A DNA stretch of 64,000 nt from Sipunculus nudus (taxonomy: Eukaryota; Annelida; Sipuncula; Golfingiida; Sipunculidae), in NCBI GenBank assembly GCA_026874595.1, contig CM049318.1, positions 34,803,956-34,867,955 on the forward strand, read 5' to 3'. The translations under genes and the position numbers were made by a program. Under the pieces are notes generated by a model. It ran no database searches, had not been told where the DNA came from, and worked only from the letters and a program-made list of their open reading frames with translations. Below are positions 52,101 to 58,189 of this stretch, piece after piece; the first letter of the stretch is position 1; every line of letters begins with the position of its first letter.

Positions 52101-52862
52101 TGGTTCTCCACAAATTTTCTATGCACTGACTCAGCATTCAGTTCACTCTAAATTTTTTTCATAACCCAGTGAACTAGTAACCTTATATGAAACCGCATCC
52201 GAATTATCCTACTTTCCAGGTATCTCGTCATGGCAGCATCATAATTAAAAGAAATAGACCGATCAAATTTTGATATTCTTATATCGATATTGACATGATT
52301 TGCATAATTTTCGACTATATATTAACACATGCGTTGTGTTTTATTAAGGTTTCATAATCCTATTATTAAAAAAAACGTAAAACTCCTACATTTAACTTTC
52401 TTAGTTGTGGATGTAATTATATCAGCTTCATATCATTAACATTATGGTGGCATTAACTTCATCAGAGTGATGCATATACAGTAAAACCTGGCTTAACGAC
52501 CCACTCGGTTAAAGCAACAACCTTAAAATAACGATAACTGTTTCACGGTCCGATTCTTATTTTGCACATTATATGAGACCTCAAATAGACGACCATCCGG
52601 AAATGCGACCATTTTATGAAGGTCCCTTTGTTGGTTGCAATTAACGGGTTTCACTGTATTATGATATCAACTTTGTGGTAATTTATTGTAATTCATGAAT
52701 ATGCATTATGTAATCCTCAGACAGGAAACACATGGATACGTAGATGACGCCGAGTATGACAATTCCATCCCAATGGATAGACACGAGCATCAGACTTATG
52801 ATAATCCTATGTCCACGGAAAGACCAAAGAGCGAAAATCCCTATGAACAACTGGGAATCTAA
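17718..52862 (+). CDS. LRP-like receptor, (YWTD propeller-EGF)x2-Sushi-TM, 16 exons
   Basis: Whole-gene entry; coding exons are 17718-17784, 33583-33849, 34865-35009, 35604-35738, 36207-36327, 39405-39549, 40771-40896, 41446-41682, 42365-42533, 44123-44250, 45316-45472, 45782-45888, 47695-47826, 50935-51120, 51629-51761 and 52721-52862. They total 2397 bases, 798 codons plus stop, with GT-AG introns and matching phase at each junction. Domains by residue: signal peptide 1-22, propeller one about 24-293, EGF one 294-335, propeller two 336-601, EGF two 602-645, six-Cys Sushi 646-707, membrane helix about 726-748, tail 749-798. YWTD-EGF pairs are the ligand-release and Wnt- or lipoprotein-binding cores of LDLR, LRP1/2, LRP4 and LRP5/6. 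Here no LDLa module is seen, and a Sushi module is added. The expected role is a surface binding or endocytic receptor; the ligand is unknown. Exon choice was by eye and alternative exons cannot be excluded. Confidence 0.85.
17786..19627. other. intron 1, 5' part
   Basis: Non-coding. A (TA)n run occupies about 17859-17905. The sequence after it, from 17906, changes in character and could be an inserted element, but no terminal structure was recognised. The remainder is AT-rich with no open frames of note. Confidence 0.5.
19628..20308. mobile_element. non-autonomous DNA transposon with 40-bp inverted ends
   Basis: The ends are inverted copies over about 40 bases: the left has gggcttttttcacaaaaagg and gg-caaataacgataaag, and the reverse complement of the right has gggctattttcacaaaaagg and gg-aaaataacggtaaag. 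Both ends are flanked by TA, as expected for a Tc1/mariner-type target duplication. The 680-bp interior is AT-rich and has no transposase, so it must be mobilised by a partner. It sits in intron 1 of the receptor. Confidence 0.7.
21585..22065 (+). repeat. dispersed repeat, gctgagctatagcgatcact family, copy 1
   Basis: The segment starts with a short hairpin (agctcagctgac/gtcagctgagct) and then tagcgatcactctttgtccg, followed by non-coding text with phrases such as gagaccttcaaatatgcgtc. The same opening (gagctttagcgatcactcat) and similar following phrases occur at 46505-47690. It is a dispersed repeat, perhaps a non-autonomous transposon; the family was not identified. The preceding 20309-21584 part of intron 1 holds nothing recognised. 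Confidence 0.55.
22090..22310 (+). repeat. left outer inverted terminal segment
   Basis: This non-satellite edge matches the inverted right edge (33195-33337) in four blocks of 12-19 bases. The left side has about 100 bases more between the second and third blocks, and the right side has about 70 bases more between the third and fourth. The match proves that the two satellite arms share a common flank and were mobilised or duplicated as a unit. Confidence 0.65.
22310..29285 (-). repeat. 87-bp satellite, left arm, with 1,786-bp higher-order repeat
   Basis: About 80 monomers of near 87 bp. Read on the minus strand the monomer contains tttacaagcaagtataaagg, then gtgtgtcacaagattgtcac, then tgtcacaaacatgtcgcaaa. 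On top of this, a block of about 20 monomers recurs at an exact offset of 1,786 bp (for example from 24307, 26093 and, with 168 bp or two monomers lost, 27880), with very few base differences. The right 5 kb has thus been amplified recently in large steps, while the left 1.5 kb is more diverged. Long open frames on both strands arise because 87 is a multiple of 3. Confidence 0.95.
29290..31515 (+). repeat. 77-bp satellite core array
   Basis: About 25 monomers with a period near 77 bp (accct positions 29351, 29428, 29505, 29582). The consensus contains gggttaccctaacccttcgg, gcatgaaatactccagtaag and tgtttgtcactattaatatg. All copies face the same way. The array is interrupted at 30890-31134 by a (TA)n-flanked insertion. 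It is the centre of the foldback element and has no coding capacity. Confidence 0.92.
30890..31134. mobile_element. short insertion between two (TA)n tracts
   Basis: A segment of about 170 bases without similarity to the surrounding 77-bp repeat is bounded by (TA)11 on the left (30890-30911) and about (TA)27 on the right (31081-31134). It is most simply an inserted element whose TA target or tail expanded. No terminal repeats or protein were recognised. Confidence 0.45.
31535..33215 (+). repeat. 87-bp satellite, right inverted arm
   Basis: About 19 monomers of the same 87-bp satellite as the left arm but in opposite orientation: here agcaaatttacaagcaagta and tgtgtgtcacaagattgtca read on the plus strand. 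The copies are more diverged from one another than those in the amplified part of the left arm. The arm could pair with the left one in single-stranded DNA or RNA. Confidence 0.95.
33195..33337 (-). repeat. right outer inverted terminal segment
   Basis: Inverted counterpart of the left edge; see the matching blocks listed for the whole element. The border lies about 245 bases upstream of receptor exon 2. Confidence 0.65.
33583..33849 (+). CDS. receptor exon 2: start of propeller one
   Basis: Residues about 23-111. It reads [20 protein letters not shown], resembling the opening blade of YWTD propellers (LLLFS in place of YWTD), and then [20 protein letters not shown], a degenerate YWTD blade. 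Acceptor tatttcag, donor GAAG|GTAGGA, phase 1 to phase 1. Confidence 0.8.
34070..34125. repeat. imperfect hairpin in intron 2
   Basis: The phrase acctggggcgttct is followed after about 17 bases by the inverted agaacgcacccctacccaggt, giving a stem of roughly 18 pairs with small bulges. Its origin (short transposon remnant or structured RNA) is unknown. The rest of intron 2 (33850-34864) is plain AT-rich sequence. Confidence 0.5.
34865..35009 (+). CDS. receptor exon 3: YWTD blade
   Basis: Residues about 112-159. A canonical blade: [20 protein letters not shown] followed by VASRLNG and [13 protein letters not shown]. Acceptor catttcag in phase 1, donor AAGG|GTAAAA in phase 2. Confidence 0.92.
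35604..35738 (+). CDS. receptor exon 4: YWTD-like blade
   Basis: Residues about 160-204. The blade motif is [20 protein letters not shown], with YWCS replacing YWTD, then [12 protein letters not shown]. Acceptor gttacag, donor CAA|GTAGGC, phase 2 to phase 2. Confidence 0.88.
36000..36145 (+). repeat. possible short dispersed repeat in intron 4
   Basis: A poly-C run followed by ttcgaggggagacacgttgt and then cgtcagtcgtcgtctgtcgt, a style of text seen in dispersed repeats of molluscs. Only this one copy was seen, so the call rests on appearance. Confidence 0.3.
36207..36327 (+). CDS. receptor exon 5: YWTD-like blade
   Basis: Residues about 205-245. It reads [18 protein letters not shown] and ends IWGVALFQ. 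Acceptor ctcgcag in phase 2, donor CAG|GTATAT in phase 0. A small transposon lies 27 bases beyond this donor. Confidence 0.88.
36355..36509. mobile_element. 155-bp pogo-like MITE in intron 5
   Basis: The left end starts cagtggtaccccgtgttgcg; the reverse complement of the right end starts cagtgaaaccccacaataac. Both sides have TA outside CAGT, as in pogo/Tigger-type elements. Its interior cannot encode a protein. Confidence 0.75.
36512..37277. other. intron 5, middle part
   Basis: No function recognised. Open frames of 143 codons (plus, 36585-37016) and 115 codons (minus, 36838-36491) overlap here; neither resembles a known family and both look accidental. Confidence 0.4.
37282..38196. mobile_element. 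TTAA-flanked non-autonomous DNA transposon (piggyBac-like)
   Basis: The left end is ggggaaacttgacacttta and the reverse complement of the right end is ggggaacatgacacttta. Both are directly flanked by TTAA (37278-37281 and 38197-38200). TTAA duplication is the signature of the piggyBac superfamily. The 915-bp interior is AT-rich and carries no transposase. Confidence 0.75.
38201..39404. other. intron 5, 3' part
   Basis: AT-rich and non-coding, with a short (TA)n and (AC)n tract near 38515-38540 and a poly-G run near 39334. No gene or repeat family recognised. Confidence 0.5.
39405..39549 (+). CDS. receptor exon 6: last blade of propeller one
   Basis: Residues about 246-293. It reads [20 protein letters not shown], with VAWTE in the YWTD place, then [13 protein letters not shown], the usual closing phrase before an EGF module. 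Acceptor tgtgcag in phase 0; donor taken as TTCAG|GTACAG (phase 1). A second possible donor six bases earlier (CCCG|GTTCAG) would remove two residues and also keeps frame. Confidence 0.85.
40264..40665 (+). mobile_element. tRNA-derived SINE, copy 2, in intron 6
   Basis: A B box (gttcgaatc, near 40306) sits in a tRNA-like head whose A box is not clear. The body resembles a different family from copy 1, but the last 35 bases (gcataaaaaatggaggcggt then tacctcc) match the end of the SINE at 16185-16665. An A-rich tail follows near 40655-40670. Two SINEs with different heads and a common tail suggest both use the same LINE partner. Confidence 0.65.
40771..40896 (+). CDS. receptor exon 7: EGF-like domain one
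   Basis: Residues about 294-335. All six cysteines are present: [16 protein letters not shown], then [18 protein letters not shown]. This is the LRP-type EGF that packs beneath a YWTD propeller. Acceptor atgcag, donor TCAC|GTAAGT, phase 1 to phase 1, so the module can be shuffled in frame. Confidence 0.93.
40918..40971. repeat. (TA)n microsatellite in intron 7
   Basis: About 54 bases of TA repeat, starting 21 bases after the exon 7 donor. Confidence 0.98.
41446..41682 (+). CDS. receptor exon 8: first two blades of propeller two
   Basis: Residues about 336-414. Two blades: [20 protein letters not shown] and [20 protein letters not shown]. Acceptor aaacag, donor CATG|GTTTGT (weak but in phase 1). 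Confidence 0.9.
41815..41873. repeat. (AG)n microsatellite in intron 8
   Basis: About 59 bases of AG dinucleotide; the apparent Arg-Glu and Ser-Leu frames through it are artefacts. Confidence 0.98.
42365..42533 (+). CDS. receptor exon 9: YWTD-like blade
   Basis: Residues about 415-470. It reads [20 protein letters not shown] (YYTN for YWTD) and [13 protein letters not shown]. Acceptor tgacag in phase 1, donor AAAG|GTGAGT in phase 2. Confidence 0.9.
43130..43325. repeat. ggttct/agaacc-rich inverted-repeat cluster in intron 9
   Basis: Within about 190 bases the words agaacc, ggttct, gaaccct and agggttc occur about ten times in both orientations, for example gaaccctccagggttc. This looks like a small palindromic transposon relic, family unknown. 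The other parts of intron 9 (42534-44122) hold nothing recognised. Confidence 0.45.
44123..44250 (+). CDS. receptor exon 10: YWTD-like blade
   Basis: Residues about 471-513. It reads [20 protein letters not shown] then [11 protein letters not shown]. Acceptor atcctag in phase 2, donor CTCCA|GTAAGT in phase 1. Intron 10 (44251-45315) contains nothing recognised. Confidence 0.92.
45316..45472 (+). CDS. receptor exon 11: two blades
   Basis: Residues about 514-565. It reads [20 protein letters not shown], then [20 protein letters not shown], so a blade centred on LFWCD and the start of the last blade (LYISDW). Acceptor taccag in phase 1; donor CACAG|GTTATA is weak but in phase 2, matching exon 12. 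Confidence 0.88.
45782..45888 (+). CDS. receptor exon 12: end of propeller two
   Basis: Residues about 566-601. It reads [18 protein letters not shown], then [14 protein letters not shown], the typical exit from a propeller into an EGF module. Acceptor ttttcag in phase 2, donor CATG|GTATGT in phase 1. Confidence 0.88.
45976..46180. repeat. paired (TA)n microsatellites in intron 12
   Basis: Two long TA-rich tracts (45976-46060 and 46112-46180) are separated by about 50 bases of other sequence, probably an interrupted or inserted segment. Confidence 0.95.
46500..47690 (+). repeat. dispersed repeat, gctgagctatagcgatcact family, copy 2
   Basis: It opens with gagctttagcgatcactcat and then tgtccgtcgtctgtcagtcc, like 21585-22065. 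The following text contains internal duplications (ctgaaattaggtcc near 46695 and 47310; gtggcgccacctgttttttt near 46870 and 47160). The end reaches the acceptor of exon 13: gagtgtcatcgcccgtgggc near 47660 corresponds to gagcgtcatctcccctgagt in copy 1. Confidence 0.5.
47695..47826 (+). CDS. receptor exon 13: EGF-like domain two
   Basis: Residues about 602-645. Six cysteines: [17 protein letters not shown], then GYKCACPDE, then DERTCFG. This is an LRP-type EGF closing propeller two. Acceptor tctttag, donor CCAC|GTATGT, phase 1 to phase 1. Confidence 0.92.
48040..49693 (-). pseudogene. gypsy-type gag, degenerate, truncated before the protease
   Basis: The minus-strand reading starts near 49693 with [12 protein letters not shown]. 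The capsid region is traceable with stops near 48960-49085 ([10 protein letters not shown], then LRQLILLE, then [13 protein letters not shown]). A gag zinc knuckle, [14 protein letters not shown] (CX2CX4HX4C), lies near 48630-48672, followed by an acidic Ser-rich spacer to 48077. After one more stop the phrase [11 protein letters not shown] at about 48030-48065 is the typical run-up to a retroviral-like protease, and the element stops there. Several stop codons and the missing pol make it inactive. It lies antisense in intron 13 of the receptor. Confidence 0.8.
49834..49850 (-). other. primer binding site, tRNA-Pro type
   Basis: On the minus strand tggggctcgtccgggat is complementary to the 3' end of eukaryotic tRNA-Pro. 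It lies 5 bases inside the end of the LTR, where a primer binding site is expected. Confidence 0.75.
49856..50507 (-). mobile_element. 5' LTR of the gypsy-type element
   Basis: Read on the minus strand the LTR runs from tgtgacacgggcgta to gtaaaaca (TG...CA), about 652 bp. It contains a TATA-like tttataaagggg near 50388-50377 and an AATAAA further on near 50012 as a possible polyadenylation signal. No 3' LTR was found, in line with the truncation within the element. The open frames across it are accidental. Confidence 0.65.
50935..51120 (+). CDS. receptor exon 14: six-cysteine Sushi/CCP module
   Basis: Residues about 646-707. It reads [17 protein letters not shown], then [20 protein letters not shown], then [16 protein letters not shown]. 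The Trp before the last Cys and the cysteine order are those of a Sushi domain. Two extra cysteines place it with selectin-type modules, which have six instead of four. Acceptor gaccag, donor ACTG|GTATGT, phase 1 to phase 1. Confidence 0.9.
51629..51761 (+). CDS. receptor exon 15: stalk and membrane helix
   Basis: Residues about 708-751. A short Ala/Ser/Pro stalk ([17 protein letters not shown]) is followed by a hydrophobic helix ([20 protein letters not shown]) and the stop-transfer SKRR. Acceptor tattag in phase 1; donor AAG|GTTCGT in phase 2 is weak. If it were not used, translation would end two codons later (FV then stop), giving a nearly tailless receptor. Confidence 0.87.
52479..52656. 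mobile_element. 178-bp pogo-like MITE in intron 15
   Basis: The left end starts cagtaaaacctggcttaacg and the reverse complement of the right end starts cagtgaaacccgttaattgc, both flanked by TA. No coding capacity. Its right end is 64 bases before exon 16. Confidence 0.75.
52721..52862 (+). CDS. receptor exon 16: cytoplasmic tail and stop
   Basis: Residues about 752-798. It reads [18 protein letters not shown], then [14 protein letters not shown], then ENPYEQLGI and TAA. YEQL fits the YxxPhi signal bound by AP-2 for endocytosis, and the two YDN motifs fit the pYxN pattern bound by Grb2-type SH2 domains. A classical NPxY is absent. Acceptor cctcag in phase 2. Only 72 bases separate the stop from the next transposon. 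Confidence 0.85.
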
Positions 52863-52934
52863 CCACGAGATATATTTCTACCTATTCAACTTGCTTACTA
52901 GCCATTTACCTAACCTATAAATTCACACAATATA

Positions 52935-54787
52935 CAGTCGAACCCCTTTAATAAGACACCATCGGAGATAAAGGATTTTGCCGGATTGCCAATTTTGACG
53001 GATTACGTATCAAGGACATCCCTAGCAGAAAACATAGTAATAATGGGATAACAGTGCTTGTGGTATCCTAAATAACGATATCCAAATTAATCATTTAATT
53101 AATTTCTGTGTCAGCATGCCTCCTTTGGCATCTACGGTGAGATCATCTTCCGCGTGGTTTCGCAGGAATACACGAAGGGGCTAATAAAAACAGTTTTGCG
53201 GATATTTTGTTTTTAGCCGAACGCCGCTGCCGCCGTCGCATGGGTTGCCGGAGAACTCTTCCGTAACCACTGGACGGAATATGTTGAAACTCGGAATAGT
53301 GATCGGGTCACATGTGAACTTCTGCGCCCTCGGAACTTTCCTCTCTGCAGAGCGTCCGTCTGTGCGTTTGTTTTCACACATAAAATCACGTATCTTGGAA
53401 CTCATTCGAACAATCGGGCTAAAATATTTGCATGAGTGTAGCACTTGGATAGCTTCATATCATACAACAAACTGGAGGCGTCATTTCGGTGGCCCAACCA
53501 TTCACATATTTTTGCATGGTCCGTCTATTCATCTGCCGAGGGTAAACATCATTCATAATCTTAGCAGTCATTTTTCTTATCCGTCTAAAATTTTGAATAT
53601 GTATACATCATGGATAGCTAACTCGATTATAGATGGCACCACCTGTAATCAAGTTTACATGGCAGACATTCATGCCAATATTCAACACGTCTCATTCTAT
53701 TTCCTCTTACCACTCAATCCATGCCTCACTTGACCCGTTCTCAATTCGGTGGATACTCTTATACCGCTTGTCGACAACGCGTATTCTAGTTAGTAACATA
53801 CAGTGAAACTCCTACCTGCGGACAACTCAGTAAGGCGGACAACTCACCAGTGATGACACTAAATTTCAATCCCTTCAATTTTGCCTCTATATTATGTTAA
53901 ACGTGAACTCAGTAAAGCGGACAACTAACTCTTCCGGACAACGGACAATCTTTCCCGTCCCGCCAGCATATCCAGTACACATTACGACCCTCTAAAGCGG
54001 ACAGACATCGCGAGTTCTATTTTTGTTCATATATTTGCTGAGAGATAGCGCTCCGAGGTCCTGACCTCGTGTGACCTGTTTTGGTCAAAGCGACAGCCGA
54101 GGACATTTGGTGAACTATTGGAATGTTATATGTAAATATACAGTGTCGAAATTGTTGTTTATTTTTATAAATGTGTTGATTATAACACAATCAATATTAA
54201 ATTAAGATTGACAGGTCAATTAGGAAAAAAGTAAGCTTTCAAGCTGAAACAGCTTTTCATTCGGCAAGACCATCATCGAAGACTGCCGTTCGTGCTTTGT
54301 GATCGGCGTCCGGCCCGGGGAGCCGTAATTATAGTTTGTGACAGTTTGCACTTTGTTATGGCGAATGCGTGGTGAACACTATACTTTAACATATAATCAT
54401 GCTGCCCGGATGCTGTCAATAATTAATTTTCAATAAGCCTAGTGCAACCATCCATGAACTTCCGCTCAATTGCTGATAAGATGAAACATGGTACGTCGAA
54501 TTGAAACTGCCAAGATTAGTTTGCGTGGCCTAGCTGATGTTTGTCTTTCTTTTTTTATTGATTATATTCGATGGCGTCTATTCTTCTTCCAGGGTGGGGG
54601 GGGGGGGGGGGGGATGACACGCCGACACACACACACATATATATTTACTATTTATATACCTTTTTGGCGCCTGGATGACACATTACAAATAAATATATAC
54701 TTAATCACATTCATTTCAATTATATTTCAATATAATATAACTCATAAATGGAGCCTGTCTATATTCTATCAAATCTATATTTCATTT

Positions 54788-54850
<63 letters not shown>

Positions 54851-55471
54851 TTCTCTGAAAAGTGGGGGGGATGATAACATTGACCATCCCCCCTTGCCAA
54901 AAAGTGGGGGGGGGTATATATACCCCCCCCCGCCCTATATTGACGGCCCTGATTATATTTTATAAATTGCAAGTGCATACTAAGCTATTTTGAAAACAAT
55001 TTTAATCAAATTTATGCAGCCTAATTCAACTTAGGCGTACATTTAATGAAAACATAGGATATCAGAAACATTCAATGACGAAATGACGCAACATGCCAGA
55101 CTCCTCTAAACAGTTCAACTTACTAATACGGACAAAATCCTCCAGTCCCTTGAGTGTCCGGCTGAGGGGAGTTTCACTGTACTTTCAATGAAAACGCGGG
55201 TCTGTTTGCTCTGGCATGCATTGGACTCATGCATGACCGGCAATGAGCACTTTGAAGTTAATCGGCCGGAGTTCACTAAGGCGAACCGAATAACGTATAT
55301 AACGTGTATCATAAATAAGGAAGTTGGTTCTCGGTAATGGTGCCGGAGCCAGATTACGCAAAATGCCAGATTAGAAAATAAAAATATAATTGGGGAAAGC
55401 CATTCTCAAGAAATGTGCGGGTTTACGCCAGATGCCGGATTATCAAATGGCTGATTAAACGGGTCCGACTG
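52935..55471. mobile_element. outer pogo-like DNA element
   Basis: The left end starts cagtcgaacccctttaataa and the reverse complement of the right end starts cagtcggacccgtttaatca, both flanked by TA. Further inside, gataaaggattttgccggat on the left corresponds to tgataatccggca on the right. About 1.16 kb remains when the nested element is removed. An open frame of 162 codons (53245-53733) has no recognisable transposase motif. Confidence 0.65.
53801..55179. mobile_element. inner pogo-like DNA element, nested
   Basis: The left end starts cagtgaaactcctacctgcg and the reverse complement of the right end starts cagtgaaactcccctcagcc, flanked by TA on both sides. Near the left end the words gcggacaactcag recur (about 53818-53940). 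The 1.38-kb interior has a poly-G run, a (TA)n tract (54791-54849) and poly-C/poly-G blocks; no intact transposase was seen. Confidence 0.65.
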
Positions 55472-55610
55472 TATATTATATTTCATATTATAATTTGAAT
55501 TTTTGTATATAAAATGCAAGTATTTTTTACTGTATGTTGTTATGCAGGTCATGTTTTTCTTTGCGTGTTACCCACACTTCGGACAAACTTGCCTGACCAT
55601 GCTTGACTCT

Positions 55611-55613
<3 letters not shown>

Positions 55614-55649
<36 letters not shown>
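55614..55649. repeat. (TC)n microsatellite
   Basis: About 36 bases of TC dinucleotide. Confidence 0.97.
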
Positions 55650-55651
<2 letters not shown>

Positions 55652-55947
55652 GGCGACATAAATTAAAGCAGAGATGTGTTATTTAAAACGCGACACCACT
55701 GTCGACCAAGTACGAATTGTTATAATTGGATATAGTTTGTTAAGATTCTTTATGCTTTCTTTGTGAAAAGGTCAATCGTATACATGTATATACCGTACAT
55801 GCAGTTCATAGAGTATGTCTCATTCAGACTAAATATTTTTTTTTATGTAATTAATGCATTGTAATGTACTTCCGTAGTAACATCCATACATTCTTCAGCT
55901 GAATTAAGATCAAGGTATCCATTTTGAGTAATATGTATATAAACATA

Positions 55948-55951
<4 letters not shown>

Positions 55952-56008
<57 letters not shown>

Positions 56009-56026
56009 TATATATATATATATATT
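55952..56026. repeat. (TA)n microsatellite
   Basis: About 75 bases of TA with one small interruption. Confidence 0.97.
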
Positions 56027-56029
56027 TAA

Positions 56030-58185
56030 AATTTGATATATTTTTCAAACTTCCGTTTTTCATGTGATCTACTTTTTTAATTTTAGATTTTAAAGTTTAA
56101 AATTTTAATTTTAAAGTTAAAAATAAAACCAGGTGAATAATCCTTTGCAGTTTTACAGTAGAGTCTAATAGCTAAAAGGTTGCCTCTGTATATGGGTACT
56201 GTAGTGGAACTGATGTTAATAGTTGGAAGGAAATAACACTTATACATTTCAAAAACAATGAGTTAAACAATTAACTCGTTTTCAAAGATTTTACTGTCAT
56301 GAAAGCTAACAAAAGGCTAAAATAAAATGTCCATGCAACACATTGTGTGTTAGACCTACGTTAAAGCAACCAATAAACCGTCATGAAAGCCGTAATTCAT
56401 AAATTGAAATATAATGAATAAATATTTCAACAGATACAAGCGATGACATTTTTACAGAATTATGATTTAATAACTTTTGTATAAAGCACTAGACGGTATA
56501 TTTTGGCTGAACTGGCCTCGGTTACACAAATACGGAAGATCGTCGGTTAAACGATTTTTTAGGATACACCATGATTGCCAAGTAACTGAAGTATTTTGAT
56601 TATGACAGGCAAGAATAATGAAGCTAGTCCAAAATAAACCTTGGCAAAAACATTTTGTTACAGTTCCCATTAATCAGAGGATTAATGTGTCCAATGTACC
56701 ATGTGAAATACATTAAACTATTATTAATTGGTCTTGGACATTTAACCTGCATTACCTATCGAAAGAAAGTCCGGTACATTTGCGTGATATTAGACGATAT
56801 TTTACACCAAGTTTATATTTTGTATTGTTCGTACATCAGGAAATCGATCAAAATTTTCATTCACATTTCAGTATTGGATAAATTATTTTTAGGATATCAG
56901 GTATTCAAACACAATTTTGTAGTGGAATTATTGGTGCTAAAGCATAAATATAAATCTTTACAAATAGACTTACGCCGTCATATATAACTATAAGTAATAA
57001 ATGTGTTAGCCGTTATATAAATTTGTTTCGGGTAAACGACTTTCGGATTTGAGATTTTCAGATAAAGGCGCTCTACTGTATAGTAGTAGAATTTATCGCG
57101 CTAAAGCATGGATACAAATCTTCACAACACATAGACTTACACCTTAACTTTCAGTAATAAATGTGCTAGCCGTTATAAACTTGAAATTACCAGTCTTTTG
57201 CCCTGATTTCATGTTTAGGGTGGTGATTAACATATGCGGAAACAATCCAAGTGCCCATCCTCGCCACCTATTTTTCATGGGTATATATATATATTCTCTA
57301 TTTAATTTTAGCATGGCAAATATCCTTGCAATATAAATTTGACCAATAGCTTGTAAAAACCATTTCCATATAGGAAATATTCGTTACTTATATCCAAGTT
57401 GCTTTAGTTCAGTAATATTTCGCCGAGGGGAAAGATTTAGATGTTATTCTTGGAGATTGTAATTTTTATTGTATTGCTTAAAGCTAACTTTTAAGTTGGA
57501 ATAAACTATTGTATTTGTTCCAAATATATTGTTTTGTAGTGTATTTATTTGTCATATATATGTCATATATGCACGAATGAACATTCAAATATGGACTAAC
57601 AAGTGAAATAATATACAAGTTCGGGAATTTAGCCATATTTAGGACCGTGAACATGGCGGAGGCCTGCATTCGTACGCGTACATATTTCTAGTTAAACGTT
57701 AATTTTTCTTGCCATCTACTTGTTACTTTTCACCCACACACACACTCACCAGTAAGCCCCGGACCACCCGCACCGTGATAGATGTCCGTCAAATACTTTC
57801 GTTTATATATTCTTATTCTTAACCACATGTTTGCATTAATGTATCCGCACCTCAAAAAATATATCTTTATTGCACTGTTGAGCTAAAATAAACACGTCTT
57901 TCTCATTTACATTGTCGATATTTCATCGATAATCCTTAATAAATGCTGATATTCACTTCTTGCGATATCGATAATTTATATAAATGTGTCTCCTAATTGA
58001 ATATTGGCTTACTTGGTTTAAACAAATGAGAAATGAGGAATTTAATTAGGTCTTTGAAGCAAAATGATCGATATTGACATCACTGATATTGATCAAGCAA
58101 ACATGCAATGTGAACAGGAGCATGTATGACCCAGTTAATGATATACATAATAAATTGAACTAGAATTCATGGGCCCGATCCCCGT
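56030..58185. other. intergenic, nothing recognised
   Basis: AT-rich sequence. An open frame of 110 codons (56655-56987, plus) has no known domain and an AT-driven composition rich in Ile, Leu and Tyr, so it is not called. Two similar phrases (gtaataaatgtg-tagccgttat, near 56990 and 57155) show a local duplication of about 160 bases. Confidence 0.5.
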
Positions 58186-58189
58186 GTAG

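Noticed and set aside
53245-53733. 162-codon plus-strand frame as a gene
   Set aside because: It lies within a pogo-like element, has no recognisable domain and overlaps another open frame on the opposite strand.
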